The notes under the pieces: model-generated
What the model saw: the letters and a program-made list of their open reading frames with translations, nothing else
Database searches by the model: none
Told to the model about the DNA's origin: nothing
In this document: in pieces, positions 12,746-25,104 of the stretch
Numbering within the stretch: position 1 is the first letter of the stretch
Layout: every line of letters starts with the position of its first letter
Assembly: GCA_039000515.1 (NCBI GenBank)
Contig: JBCFYV010011164.1
Span: 32,541,021 to 32,605,020 of the forward strand
Direction of reading: 5' to 3'
DNA from: Timema cristinae
Taxonomy: Eukaryota; Arthropoda; Insecta; Phasmatodea; Timematidae
Length of the DNA stretch: 64,000 nt
Position numbers and translations under genes: made by a program

Positions 12746-13404
12746 AAACAACATTCTCACACAGCAAAGACTAAAATAAAACAAACACACGGAAAGGTTG
12801 GAGAACCAAGACTATAATAAGCAAGAATACAAGCATTACTGTCACCACACCAGTGAAAAGAATGTTTGTAGTTTCCAGAAGATAGGGTTTGGTGTTGTTT
12901 AGTAGCTGTAGATCAATACTACCAGAATTATACGTTCCTTTCACACTAGACAAAATTTAAACGTATTCTTCCCAGAATTTTACTAACAACCAAACTAAAT
13001 GCGGACTTGCGTTAACCTATGTTATTACACTGCCCACCACCCCCTTCCCCTCACTGATTACACCATAATGCCAACAGGCTGTGCAGAACGAACACAATTA
13101 AAATCAACAAACAATGGAAGGATTATAAACACTCAGAAAAACCGTGAAGTGGTCATTGAACCTTTTCTCTAAAAAAAAAAAAAAAAAAAAAAAAAAACTG
13201 GGAAATATTTTTTGTTTGCGTATTTAATCGTGGGCCGGATAGTGTTAAAGTGTTGCAGATACACGAACCGGTCAACTGTGTCTCACGGGCCAGGAGTTTG
13301 TGACCTCTGGCTTAGATGCATGAGCGTTGATTGGGTCAGTTATTTCAGGTACATGCGTATTGATTGGGTCAGTTGGTTTAGATGCACTCACACTGATTGT
13401 GTCG

Positions 13405-14671
13405 TTAAAAAAAAGATTGTGTTTAGATGTCGCACAGAAAAAGGAAAATTGATGTTATTTCAAGTTGCCCTTAGCAGACAAAGCTGACGATACTGAGCTC
13501 TTGTAAGTTGTTTAAAGATCGTCATGTGATTACATTTCTGCTATGCTCTTGTTTTTCGGCGAACGTGTGAATCTACAGTAAGACGCGATGCATGTAAATT
13601 TTACTATATTTTTCTATTTTCATTCATCTCTAATACCATATAATGTACTATGGTGGTAAATATGTATACAAGATTTTCTTGCCAGACATGAAGAAACCCT
13701 GGAGCTCTTATGTATATTTGCTCACGCGGATGAATAGATTTACTCTCCTCGCTTAGGGAAAGCATCGAGGTGTGTTTGACCATCGTATGTGTGTGGATCA
13801 GTATGGGTTGTATTGATACGTGATCTCTCAGCGGTTTAGATTGTGTATTCAGGCAGTGACCATGTCGCAGAAAGGGGAATAGCCATCCCACAACCTGAAA
13901 TCCCCCACTGCTTGAGGGAAAAAAACCATCCTTTCTCAAATAGAGTTTTTTTTTCTAAAGCTTTTTCGGTCTGCTACCGCTCCCACGGTTTTTCTTCCTT
14001 CCTTATTCCTTTCAGCTGTTGTTGGTGTGGTGACTGTTGGTTTTATGTCGTGCATTCAGGTTTATGCATAGAAAGTTTGACAAGCACTGATAATATAGCA
14101 TGTATTGCTAGTTTTATTAAGATCCCTTAGATTGGTCGGTGAAGATCCTATCTAACAACAGGTTCATTCCTTTCTGTTGATTGAGGAGGGTGGACATAAA
14201 AAAATCACACATAAATTCTACTAACCAAACAATATTCACTCAGTTGGAAAACGTTTAATTATATACTTACCAACACTACATTCACCACATTTAAATTAAG
14301 TGTTCTAAGTGCTATCCAACACTTTAAGTAATGTTCCAGCCTTTTTGTCCTGTTTTATCTTGGACCATTTGGCACTTTTCCTGTAGGTATTTCTGTTCCA
14401 TGATTAGTGCCAAATGCATGAATCAGTTAAGTGAGATTTGGCAGGATTAATGAATATTTCATACATAGTTTCGAAAATATTCTCAAAGGTATCGTGGTGT
14501 GGTGGACTACTCATAAAAAAAACCTTTAAACCGAAAATAATAGTTAAAAATAAGAGTTTATGTATTCAGAAGTTTTTCTTTGATATAAATATACAAGCTT
14601 TATTTGACAGATTAAATTAAAACTAAAAAAACAAAAAACAAAAAAGGAATTTATTGGAAACCTAGATTTGT
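13405..14671. other. no gene recognised
   Basis: No domain-bearing frame. The opposing frames at 13604-14130 overlap each other and contain low-complexity tracts. Nothing repeat-like was matched. Confidence 0.45.
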
Positions 14672-14675
14672 TTAA

Positions 14676-17215
14676 CCTTTAAGTAGGTAAGTGGTTTACA
14701 GATACGTGAGTAGGTAGGTGAGGTGCTCACAACACCCCAAAATAACTTTTTAAAATTATATTCCTTAATCCGTGTATTTTGTTATAGTTAATCTTATACT
14801 AATTATACCATTATTAAATAGAAAAATATAAACATAATGAACTTCAAGACATTTAGGCAATACCTTTTATTTATTTTTCCCGAGATAAGGTTTTTAAAAA
14901 TAATTTTTTAATTTTATTCCTCAATATTATTTATTATTAAAGAAACATAACTTAGATAAAAAAATAGTAAAATTAATATAATCTGATACTAATTAAGATC
15001 TTAAAACATACATTGCAAAACACTTAATCTTAATATATATAAGATATTGAGTTGAATATAGGACAATATTTAGCTTTTTGAACTAAAAAATACTAATACT
15101 TAGAATCTTTTTTATTTAAAAAATTAAATATTACCTTGATTTTTTTTTAAATATAGAGGAAACAACAAATAAATATAAGCTTACTTGGATTACAGAATAT
15201 CCCTACACATTCCTTTTCTATGTCCGTAAAGATTTTATCCAGAGTCAGAATCTGATGATGGTTTGCATTTACACTTTTGACAAATATTTTCCATATGATT
15301 CACGCACAGAAATATTTTATATTCATAACAATAACATTTTGTTTATTTATCAACTTTTCTTGGACAAATTGTGCACTTTCCAGATGTTCTTGAATTCATT
15401 CTTGGAGGTGGGGTGGTTTACTCAACTCCTACGATCCTCGCGACTTTTCTTCTCACTGTTTTTGGTAGTGTCGTTTCAGAAGCCTGCTTCCTCATGTGGG
15501 GTCGAACAAGATTATATCCAATATCCCTGAGAAATTTAGATCTTGGTAGGTTTAGTTTTTATATTATTTGACAGAGAAATTAAGAATTTATGCCTGCAAT
15601 ATCTGAAATTCTAAAAAAAAAAAAAACAATGGCCAACGTCTTTGTCTTCTAGAAACAGTGTATGCACAACATAGTTTATCTACTGAGTCTACACCTCCTT
15701 TCGTTGAATTGTAGAATGTTATGATCTATGGTGTTTTTTTATCACCAGTATGCTGCTAGAATTAGGATGCATTGAAGACAATAAGATTACATTCTTTACT
15801 ATTTTTGGTACATAAGAGAGAACGGTCAGTACCCCAGGGTCACAAACTCAAGTAGATTTATCTTCTCTAGCTTTTATATTTATAAATTCTGGGGGAAGCT
15901 CCCGATTATTTTTTCCAACAGTTCCCACTGTCGTTACATTTATTTTAGCCAATTCTTCTGCCAGTGGGAAACTTGTAAACCAATTGTCTGAAGTAATGTT
16001 ACAGCCTGTACCTAAAATGGGCTCTACTAGCTGAAGTACTACATCCTTAGGTTAATTCGATATTTTATAAGACACTTCTGGCTGAGATTCTGCTTACATT
16101 TCCATATTGTTTGTATAGCAAGCGCGAGAATCGCAAGTAGTTTGAATTTTTACTACATATTTTGCAGGCTTACTAGGGATTTATTGTCTAAAGGGATATT
16201 TTCCCTTAAATGGGACAAGCTACTCGTCTATTTTGACAACGTCTGAGGCTGTGCTCGCTTTTTGGCAGTTTACCACAAATATTGTGAAGATATTTCTAAT
16301 GGGTGCTAATTTATCTTGCTCCTTTCCTTGTTATCTGTCCAAAATATTATCGGAACGGATTACTCGTAGTAAAAATAAAAATCTATCAAGAGATATCATA
16401 GAATGAAATATATCAATTACGAGTCCATTTATGTTGAAAAGATCCCATAGATTTTGTTTACCTCCTTTGCATGTGCCAGCAATTATCAACAGCCCAAAAA
16501 AATCCTCATTTTGACTTGATTAGTTTCCCGGCATTTGCTTTTTTTAATATACAAACTTTCAATATAGTTTATGTAAATATTTGTACAATCTGTAATTAAA
16601 CTTACAATGACGTCGTCAGTAAGAAGATCAAAACCATATTGTGGGGTCTTGGTTAATTTAGCAGCATGCTTGGTTCCTGGTAAATGAGTGACTAAATTGT
16701 TTGCTTGTCCTGACTGACGTAGAAGCTGTTTCTCTCCACCATTTTGTTTTTAATATCTTTTCCCATCCAATATTTAGGTTTATTTGGAGAAAAACTTAGG
16801 TCACAATCCAATTGTTTACTGTCCAACTGGTGATCACTTTCTTCACAGTAATCAAATTCACCATCATCAGAGTCACTGAACTCTGATAGTTCACTGTTTA
16901 CATCACAAAGCCCTTACAACAGCTTTCGTAGACGCTCCTGTTCCTTTTAATAAGATATTATGACGATAAAAACCATTCAAACGTCACAAAACTATACAAA
17001 AATAAAGCCTATAATCCAAACACAAGTAGGTAGGTGGGTGTTGACAGCACCCTAGCACATTTGACACTCTGTAACTGAGCATACCACTGCCACCTGTCAC
17101 CTGATAAACAATAGAAAGGTAATAAATAGACGAGGTCTCTTGCCAACTTAAAAATTGAAATATTTTTGAAAACTATGCCTGGGGTTCTGTTACCAGCCCA
17201 CATAACCCTTAAAGG
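14676..17215 (-). mobile_element. piggyBac DNA transposon relic
   Basis: The left flank is TTAA (14672-14675), then CCTTTAAGTAGGTAAGTGG. The right end reads CCACATAACCCTTAAAGG, whose complement starts CCTTTAAGGGTTATGTGG. It is followed by TTAC (17216-17219), a one-base change from TTAA. Subterminal GTAGGTAGGTG motifs occur at both sides (about 14710 and 17024). TTAA targeting is the piggyBac signature, and the interior holds a matching transposase relic. Size is 2,540 bp. Confidence 0.85.
15235..16925 (-). pseudogene. piggyBac transposase pseudogene (PGBD4-like)
   Basis: Minus-strand reading begins near 16905 with an acidic leader (SELSEFSDSDDGEFD), typical of piggyBac N-termini. Next is TKTPQYGFDLLTDDVIVSLI near 16650-16580. 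Around 16390, ISLDRFLFLLRVIRSDN matches the family's M...RF..L.R.LHF.DN block. At about 16000-15945, LGTGCNITSDNWFTSLPLAE contains the DN(W/F)FTS motif with the catalytic-region Asp. VGTVGKNNRELPPEF follows. The cysteine-rich end near 15297-15250 reads CVNHMENICQKCKC. Stops interrupt every third. Established: piggyBac transposases excise and insert at TTAA without leaving a footprint. This copy cannot make a full protein. Confidence 0.9.
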
Positions 17216-17219
17216 TTAC

Positions 17220-18228
17220 AAAATTGACTTACTCACTCAATGTAATTATGAACTCTAAAGTTCACTGCCACATTTACTAAGCACGCCACCTAGTTCTACC
17301 TTGAGTTCATTATACCCAGTCCACCTCATTACACGCTATCTTTTTCAAGTCCATTCTAATGTTATCCTTCCATCTGGCCCAATGGTCTCTTCCCATTGAG
17401 TTTGCCTGTTAATACCCTGAACATGTTTCTAGATTCTTCCATTCGCGCTGCATGTTCTGCCGACAATAATCAAACTAAACCTGATTATCTTAACAATGTC
17501 TTGTAATGAGTACAAGGTATTTGACTCCCCACTATGTAACCTCCTATAATCCCCAGTATCATAATCACTTTTTGGGCCTAATATTTCCTTAAGCAGCTTA
17601 TTTTTTGACATTATCCATAAAAAAATTACTTGAAATAAAGTTTAACCCCCCCCCCCCTCCTCCTGGTAGTTTAATAGAAATATTTACAATAATTGTTTTT
17701 TTAATAGTTTATAGTTTTGAATACATAATCTTTTGAGCGTAGTAGGACTTGGAACCCTTACAACATTATCGAAACAAAGTTTCAGAACCCCTATCTTATT
17801 GAGGAAATATTGATGTCGTATATATTTATGTGTTATATAATATATCACAGTTATTGTAAGCTGTTCAAGTGTGCCGGAACCTTTTATCTAAAACATCACC
17901 ACCCTTCTCCCCCCCCCCCCAATCATGCCACTTCCCCGACTTGAAACAAATCTAATTACTTTTAAGATGGTTTGTTCAGTATGTTCATTATATATTTAAT
18001 GAACATCATGAAAATATATTTTATAAATAAGAAAATTTTATTTCAGAAGGTTTTAAACCCTCTCTGAAAAAAATTTATTTCGTTAAAGATCACTTAGAAC
18101 CTCATTCATAAAAAAATATACAGTATTTTATATTAAGATTAAGACTTTTTGAATACAGTATTTTTCAAACTAAAAACTAGCCTTGTTCCTAATCCCATTC
18201 GCAACAATGACAAATAATAATGTTAGTA
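17220..18228. other. no gene; C-homopolymer tracts
   Basis: Non-coding. C-runs occur at about 17645-17657 and 17908-17921. Nothing else recognised. Confidence 0.5.
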
Positions 18229-18534
18229 GGTGACCTGGTGGTCTAGGGGTAAGGTGTCAGACTTCTGTGCTGGGGCCGGGTTCAATCCTCGGTACCGGCA
18301 CAGATTTATCTGATTACCAAACCCTTCCTTCACCTCTGACAAGACATCTTGTGAATGTGGGGAATGCCAGGCCTCCACCGTGGTTCGGATTCCACGTTAA
18401 ACTGTAGGTCCTCCATTTCATCTCAGAATCACCCTACAATTACACATTAGCGTAAGTGCGTATAACCCGAAGGGTAGTAAGACGTGGTGCTAAATAATAA
18501 TATAATAAATAATAATAAATAATAATAATAATAA
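18229..18534 (+). repeat. tRNA-derived SINE, family V
   Basis: The head GGTGACCTGGTGGTCTAGGG holds an A-box-like TGGTCTAGGGG. A B box GGTTCAATCC follows at about 18279. The body has CTTCACCTCTGACAAGACAT and GTGGTTCGGATTCCACG. The tail is CATTAGCGTAAGTGCGTATA, AACCCGAAGGGTAGTAAGACG, then AAT repeats. Family V is the working name for this head; other copies are at 50951-51192 (minus) and 53781-54064. Confidence 0.9.
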
Positions 18535-18539
18535 AGTTA

Positions 18540-20990
18540 GTCCAAAAATTTCATTATGTATTTTTAACATTTTAAAATACACATATTTGTGCTTTAAAAT
18601 TTTTATATTTAGTTTCGACAGCAATGCCTATGGATGAATGACAGCTTTTTATTTATTTAATTAAAAGATTACCTTAGAAGTTTTTCAAATTTAAAAATTA
18701 AATTTTCTCATCCTCAATTACAAAATTAATACAAAATTAATTTAAAAAATAGTTTAAACAAGAAACTGATTTGATTTTCTAAGATTATTGATTCTAAGGA
18801 AACCAACACAGAATTAAAACTATTTTTAAAATATGTTTTTTTTAAAAAAAAATTGGAAATTAAATATTTTGGCTAAAAAAAAGTTGGCTCTTCGTGGAGG
18901 AAAGGCAATTTCAGTCCTTATTTTTTCTTAAATATTTGATTAATCTATTACTCTTATCCAAATATCAATAGTAAATACTATGCATGTATTTTCTAAATAA
19001 AATTATCTGTTGCTAATTTATATAAGTGCCTGAAAGTACTCTTTGCTAAATAACTCTGTCATGAAAGAAGAACTTTGTGAAAAAACTAACATTTAATTTG
19101 CTATTAATGCTAAGATAAATATTTGAAAATAAGTTTATGAGAATTTTTATTTTTTGTGAAATAAAGCTTACAATTTTACAAACCAGAAAACCAAATTAAA
19201 CAACCCTATTTCATCTATTTAATATGTTTAAAATTAGTTTCAAGGCAATTTTTTATTTATTTCTAATTTGGAATCTAATACGCTACGGTCTTCTTAACTC
19301 CTCCCCATGTCCCCAAAAAATCCCTCTTTCTTCGTTAGTGTTAAAACGTTTATCCCTCTTTAAAAGATTTTAAACATTTTTTTTCCCTAACACCCTCTTT
19401 TCTATTCTACTTTCTTCTTTCTCCCCCCTCACCCCGTCGAGTATTTAATTTAGTCTTTATATTACTAAGCCCAGTGATGTCTAAATCAATATGCGAGAGA
19501 CGGAGAGAGAAAGAGTGAGAGAGAAGAAAGGAGGAGTAAAGAGGGGTGGGAAGATAGAATTGGCGAGTGGATGAGGAAGAGAGAGACTTTAATATAATCT
19601 TAAAGTATGTTGTTAGCATTCTGTGTCAGTGAAGAAGTATGGAAGGAAAAGGGGGTAGTGGAGTTTACGCTCGTCACTGCTCTAAGTAAGAAAGATGGGA
19701 ATATGAGGGAGGGGGGCTTTGATACCCCCTTTTCTTCTGCATCTCCTTTCTCCAAGCTCAGAAATTCCCTTGCTTGTAAAATCTTGTCATTATTTCACGT
19801 CAACATCAAGCATGGTAGTTACTTTTATTTTTGTTAGTTTTCTAATCTGCAAACCAAGATTATGTTGGAAATTCCTAGAGAGATTAATTGTTACATCAAA
19901 GGAAGGGAAAGTTCTGTTCATGGTTTCACAAAAATAAAATTAAATGTTTACTTAGGAATGTAGGGATTGAGAAAGATAAACTAATTTTAATAGACAATCA
20001 TTTAGAGAATTTTTTCTCCTAAAGTTGTATTTTTAAATTTGGGATAGTATAATTTTGGAAACAATGAGCACATATATGATTTAAGTGATCCAGAAAAAAA
20101 AAAAAGTTAGATATTTCCCTTTGAATTCTGTTTTTACTTTTAAAATAGCTTTTTGTAATAGTTTAAGGTTATTAAATTTTGAAACAAAAAGTGAGGCCTT
20201 GGAATAAAAGTTTCATAAAACTTTAATTACATATATACATACACATATATATACACATATATATTTATATTTATTTCCCTCACTGTACATGTACAGTACA
20301 TTGCAGACACTGTGCTTAGGTTAAAAAAAATCTATTTTATCACTTGGCAAATTTAAATAGAGGATATTTAGATTTTCCTTCTTTGTAGCAATACAAACAG
20401 TGTGTTAAATATACAATGATGATTAATTTTAATTATTCATTAAAGTGATTGTGATAACTTATAGCATGTTATCTGACATGTCCATTATAGACTCTACTTC
20501 AAAGTACTTGCCTTGACTAGATTTAGTGAGGTAAAACTAAGGTATGTGAGGATATCTAATTATATAAAGAGATGTTTTAAATGTATAAATAATAAATTTG
20601 TTCAAAATGTGTTTAAATGTGTAATTTCCAAAACTTAGTTATATCCTGTGATACAATAGTAATTTGTAATTCAAAGTCAATGGTTTGTTTTATTGTATGT
20701 CAAACATACGTTTAGATTACCCATTTTAATAAGTTGTTATTGTTGATTTATATTATATTTTACAGCCATATATAGCAAAAAAGCTATTTAAAAATCCTAT
20801 ATTAGACCTAATAATTTGGACCATACAAAAAAGATAGTTTTATAGCAATTATGTCCTGATTGGGAACAATGTTTTTACTTCCATTACTGTGTCCAGCCTG
20901 TAACCTGGGTCAGTTTTTTATTCAAGCCATATATTTTCTACTACCGGTTTGGTAGGCCTGTCGAAACTTCTTCATATGCCTTACAACCTA
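18540..20990. other. no gene; AT-rich with purine tract
   Basis: Mostly AT-rich sequence with no coding signal. Positions 19493-19592 are a strongly purine-biased tract (GAGAGA-type). Positions 20229-20270 are a TA/CA mixed microsatellite. Confidence 0.5.
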
Positions 20991-20994
20991 ATTT

Positions 20995-21160
20995 AAAACT
21001 AGGACGGGAACTACATCCAGTCCCTGGGTGTTATTTCATCATTGGTGAAAAGGTAAACTCCCATTTCACCAATGATTAATTATTTGGCCATGTCGAGAGT
21101 CGAACCCGGGATCTTTAACTCAGTAGACACACACGCTAACGACTGAACTAAAGTGTCCGA
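20995..21160 (-). repeat. tRNA-derived SINE, family C
   Basis: The minus strand reads GGACACTTTAGTTCAGTCGT, with an A-box-like TTTAGTTCAGTCG. Then comes GATCCCGGGTTCGACTCTCG (B box GGGTTCGACTC), ACATGGCC, and a body with two copies of a TTCACCAATGAT-like sequence that could form a small hairpin. A related copy is at 26915-27140. Confidence 0.75.
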
Positions 21161-21254
21161 TCGATAGAGATGTTGTATTGAGACAATTTAGTCAAAGTAT
21201 GTTTGAGTGTTATTTTCGACATTCATATTTTGTTTATTATATACACATCTGCAT

Positions 21255-21475
21255 TGGTGGCTTAGTGGTTTATGTTGTTAGGGTTTTAATAGGCTAGATA
21301 GCTAACGATAAGGAGGTCGAGCTACGAATCTCATCCGGATATTCCACCTGTGGTAGATTACTGTGTTTTAATCAGCTCTTACCCTTCTCATGCAGGTGAA
21401 AGGCCAGTGACTGAAATCTTGGGGCCCATTAAACTGATCATTTTGGGGCCCTCTATTTCAACCTTCACCCATTTA
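21255..21475 (+). repeat. tRNA-headed repeat, family D
   Basis: GGTGGCTTAGTGGTTTATG is A-box-like, and GGTCGAGCTACGAATCTCA is a B-box-like element about 60 bp later, with a non-tRNA body after it. Only one copy was recognised in the window, so the 3' limit is a guess. Confidence 0.55.
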
Positions 21476-21479
21476 AGGC

Positions 21480-22541
21480 ACGTGCAGGTACATAATTAAA
21501 AAAAAAAGAGGTAATATCTTTTTAATAGGCCTACTTCAGTTTATAACTTATACAACTAGTAAGTGACTAACTTATTAAGACGGGACTCCCTTTAGTTTGG
21601 GGCCAGGTACAGCTGTCCCTCTAATACTCCCCTGTCGACAACCTTATGCAGGTGCATTTATTAAAACCCTTTTAGTGACAAGAGCCAATATGATCGGCTC
21701 CGCCTTCTACCATAAACAGTGCCACAAGCCTATCTGATAGGTTATTTCAGATATTCGCTAATTCTCGCGTTACGCGATAAATAAGGTAGGGGTGTATTAT
21801 TTCACTCAAACGAGAACATTACCCTCTATTATAGAACAGTGTCCGCATATAGAAATGATAGTATACTCTGAAATATTGTTTCATAAAATAAGAGTTTCTG
21901 GTAAAATTTTACAAAAAATGATTAAATAGCCGTGGAACTCCTCGCACATATCAAACATGGTTAAGTTACTCTTTCATTTCTTACCCATAAAATAAGGCGT
22001 TAATATTTATTGATTATAAACGTGTTAGCAAAAATAACCATTATACCTACATATTTAACAAATCGTACTCCAATCTGTATCTTTAAACAGTTATAAAGTA
22101 GTTTACGGCACGATATTACTTTGCTAGTCACATCAAACTCACGAAGTTGTCCTGCTCCCCAAACCAACTGGGGGATTGCGGGAGAGGGGGTAGGGAAGCG
22201 GAGGTGGGCTTTTGTAATCCTTCATGAAAATTTAATCAAAGGTTCAGGTGCGGATAGCAGACTCGATATTTTCTAAGTGGGCTGAGAGACACGACAGCCA
22301 ACATCATCTGAGTAAAGTGAAGTTTGAAGTTACTTCAGGCGGGTTTTAACTTAGTTTCTTTGACCCTCCAATACTTCGATAGCACTAACTTATAAATAAC
22401 AAACAATCATTAGAAAAAAAAATTAAAAACTTATTAATGCCATCTAAGCCAACTAATAAATTTCCAAATATGTTCATACCCGCACTTCTGGGCGTGTGAA
22501 ACAATCCGTCAGGTCCCTGTTATTTGGTTTGCTGGTGACAA
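21480..22541. other. no gene recognised
   Basis: Non-coding sequence with a short G-rich stretch near 22170. No repeat family matched. Confidence 0.45.
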
Positions 22542-22592
22542 GGGTGGTGGGGTGGGGGTGTGGGGTGGGGGGCTGGGGCGGGGGTGGGGGTA
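22542..22592 (+). other. G-rich tract with G-quadruplex potential
   Basis: About 50 bases consisting of G-runs of three to six separated by one to three bases (GGGTGG, GGGGTGGGGG, GGGGGGCTGGGG and so on). There are far more than four runs, which satisfies the usual G-quadruplex pattern. Confidence 0.85.
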
Positions 22593-22739
22593 GAAGTAGT
22601 CAGATCCCCGACAGGTTACTGTGAGGGGGATTTGTCCTTGTGCTCACTCCTGATGGTTATTATTTTGTTCTTTTTTTAATCTCTGCTCCTTCAAGTTATA
22701 CTCTAATCTACTAGGGTGTTGATACGTTTATGTGTTAAT

Positions 22740-22930
22740 GATGAGGGATTCAGAGGGAGGTCTAATTTATAGCTAAAGTACCCACATTTGCGCAGAGGGA
22801 AACTAAAAAACCTTTATAAAACCGTTCTCACTACACTTGATTGGGATTCGAGCCCCGATATTCCCGTCACCGTCAGTCCTGACTATATTGAGACTGATGC
22901 CTTAGACAATTCGACCATGATGTGGGTCAG
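22740..22930 (-). repeat. SINE family A, partial
   Basis: The minus-strand body has CCACATTTGCGCAGAGGG in plus coordinates. It is followed by GATTGGGATTCGAGCCCCGAT (the B-box complement is within ATTCGAGCCCC) and a head with CTTAGACAATTCGACCATG. The tail is not clear. Confidence 0.75.
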
Positions 22931-22934
22931 TGTC

Positions 22935-24894
22935 TTATTAAATTATAACGCTTATTTTAAAACCAATCGAAAATATATCAATTTCTTAATATTTTATTTA
23001 TAATTTATTTAATTATTTTCTCTCCGAATCAAATTTTTCAACATATAATAAAATCAGATGTGGTGTCAAGTTTATATTTCAACTTTGAATTAATACATAA
23101 ATTAGAACTCATGTCTAGTGGAAGTAAATCTTAAAACCGAATTCGGTCCTAAGATGAAAATGTCTTTTCGATTCACTACAGCTCTTAAATATTATGTTGT
23201 TCTATTTATTTTTTGAAATATCAACACAAAGAGGTCAGAATAATAAACAGATAACATACTGTATGAAAATAGCGTAGATATATCATTCCTAGGGAAGATA
23301 TTAATTCAATGCGACCATATAAACAAGAACTAATCCTAACATGGTTGCCAAATAACATCAGTTAGGATTTACTCTTGATACTAAACCGTTTCCTGACACT
23401 TATTTATACAGCTTTCCTCTTCTTGGTAGAACTTTGGGTTCTAATCCGGATCATCGCGTTCCTTTCGTAAATCCCTTCTTTCTCTAAAGAAAGTATGGAA
23501 CGTGTGCCATCTATTTTATTTTATCGCGGATTGTTTTGTTAAGAGATGTACACTATAGTTTATATCCGTGCTGAAACAAGTATAATATATATAGGCCTAA
23601 ACAGATATATTAAACAAATTAACGTCATTAAACATTTTAAAGACAATTGTTTTAAAAAAATAGAAAAATAATCATACAAGTGATATACCTCATCTAATGT
23701 AGACTTCATTTTATTGGTGGGGTGTAAGGGAGGAGCTTTTTAAATTGTATGATAAAAACAAAATTAGAAAGATTCTAAACCCCTAGCTTAATTAATTTTT
23801 AGCAAGAAAAGTTTAAAATAAAGTTAAGCATAATTTGTGCTATTGTTAATAGTTATATTTTAGACATCAATTTTCTTATAAGTTAAGTTCAAAAGACAAT
23901 TTTAAAAAGATTATATATGTTTTTCTACTACCATAAAATATAAGAAGCTAGCCTTGTTTTTTTTTACAAAGACCTGTACGCAAAAATGCAAGGCTACTTT
24001 ACTGCAAATAATCACATTTTCTTCTCTATCTTTTGTTTCTCTCAGCCTTGTTAGTGCATACGGTCCAAGGTACCTAACAATGTTCTTATCACTTAGTTTA
24101 TTATTTTTGATTACGTAAGCTCAATAATAGTAGGATTATGGAAGGAAGAACAGTAAATGGCAGTAACGAATGTTAGTAAAACTACTTTCTCATATTAAAA
24201 CCTTAAATAATGTGATTTATACATCTTTAGCTTTTGATATATATTATAATTACCTATAAAATAAAATTTATTATTGAACAAAATGTTATCAATGTTGACC
24301 CCAAAACGTTATTCTTATATTCCTTAAAACTGTTCTTTCTACCAAAATCCCACTATACATAATGGATTGATTTATTGTAAAATAACCTTTAAATCAGCCC
24401 TAAGGTCTTTCAGAAATATGTTTAAAAACTGTATTGGGAGTTCCAATTCCTTATAGATGGAATCAAATGGAAAGGCAAAATTAAACCTAAATAGAGTCAA
24501 GTAAATATATCTTAAGTTAATATAATCTAAGATAAGCAAGTTTTTAGTTTTTGTTACTAAAATAATGTATTTTTTGTAAACCTTGTTACTTTGCGCTTAA
24601 TTGATTCTTATGTTAATTTGGACTTGTTTAATTTTGGTAAAAACTGACCAAAATATGTATATCTGGGCCAGTGTGGTAATCCACTAGTACCAAATATCAG
24701 ATCTAAACTCAGGCCTCCTGAGTTAAGTATAAGATTGTTGATGGCTATATACATACTACAGGCATTAGGGACTTCAGTTTCAAATACCACTAAAACTTTC
24801 TTCTAAAATATGTCAAGAGTTTAATCTTTGAAAAAGTTAAGAACCGGTTGATAGTAGGCTACCCAAATCTGTTGACACGTGTACCAGATGTCAA
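22935..24894. other. no gene recognised
   Basis: AT-rich, non-coding. A B-box-like TTGGGTTCTAATCCGG near 23428 suggests one more tRNA-derived relic, but no body or tail could be tied to it. Confidence 0.45.
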
Positions 24895-25102
24895 TATCAT
24901 CTAGTCTAGTTGGCTAATGCCTCAGAGGTCGGGTTTAGAATCTAGGTTGGATTTATCTAGATTTTTTCTAGATGGTTTCCCTCTCTCCCTCCACACACAT
25001 ACGCCCCCTTTAAAATTCCATACTACTACTCCCTACCCCATTGGTGTGGTTAAAATTTGGAGCCTTAGTGGGTAGTAGAACACTGCACAAAATAAATAAA
25101 AT
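24895..25102 (+). repeat. SINE family A, diverged
   Basis: The head has CTAGTTGGCTAATGCC. A degenerate B box (GGGTTTAGAATCTAGG) follows. The body has CTCTCTCCCTCCACACACAT, and the tail has CCCATTGGTGTGG, GTGGGTAGTAGAACACTGC and then AAATAAATAAAATA. Confidence 0.75.
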
Positions 25103-25104
25103 AG

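Larger units (their letters stand above)
10396..13309 (-). mobile_element. hAT DNA transposon, non-autonomous relic
   Basis: The left end is CAGTGGTCTCAAACTC and the right end is GAGTTTGTGACCTCTG, an imperfect inverted pair. Both are followed inward by a GGGCCAG motif (10434 region, 13288 region). The flanks carry a perfect 8-bp duplication, GCTTAGAT (10388-10395 and 13310-13317), the length expected for hAT. Size is 2,914 bp including a nested SINE. The interior carries a decayed transposase on the minus strand. A 26-base A-run at about 13171 lies near the right end. Confidence 0.95.
10374..13404 (+). repeat. 33-bp minisatellite split by a hAT insertion
   Basis: The unit begins GATTGGGTCAGTT and is exactly 33 bp. 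One unit begins at 10374, is interrupted after GCTTAGAT (10388-10395), resumes at 13310, and is completed at 13328. Two more units follow (13329-13361, 13362-13394), then a partial one (13395-13404). Removing the hAT and one target duplication restores an uninterrupted array. Because 33 is a multiple of three, the array reads as an 11-residue repeat (DWVSYFR-type) in the frame 13212-13487. No promoter or domain makes that a gene. Confidence 0.9.

Noticed and set aside
13212..13487. 91-codon frame with 11-residue repeats as a repeat protein
   Set aside because: It begins inside the hAT right end and reads a short minisatellite. No evidence of expression.
18229..18305. Functional tRNA gene at the SINE head
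   Set aside because: It continues into a SINE body and tail, and the acceptor stem is not convincing. The same applies to 27146, 44929 and 55640-55712.
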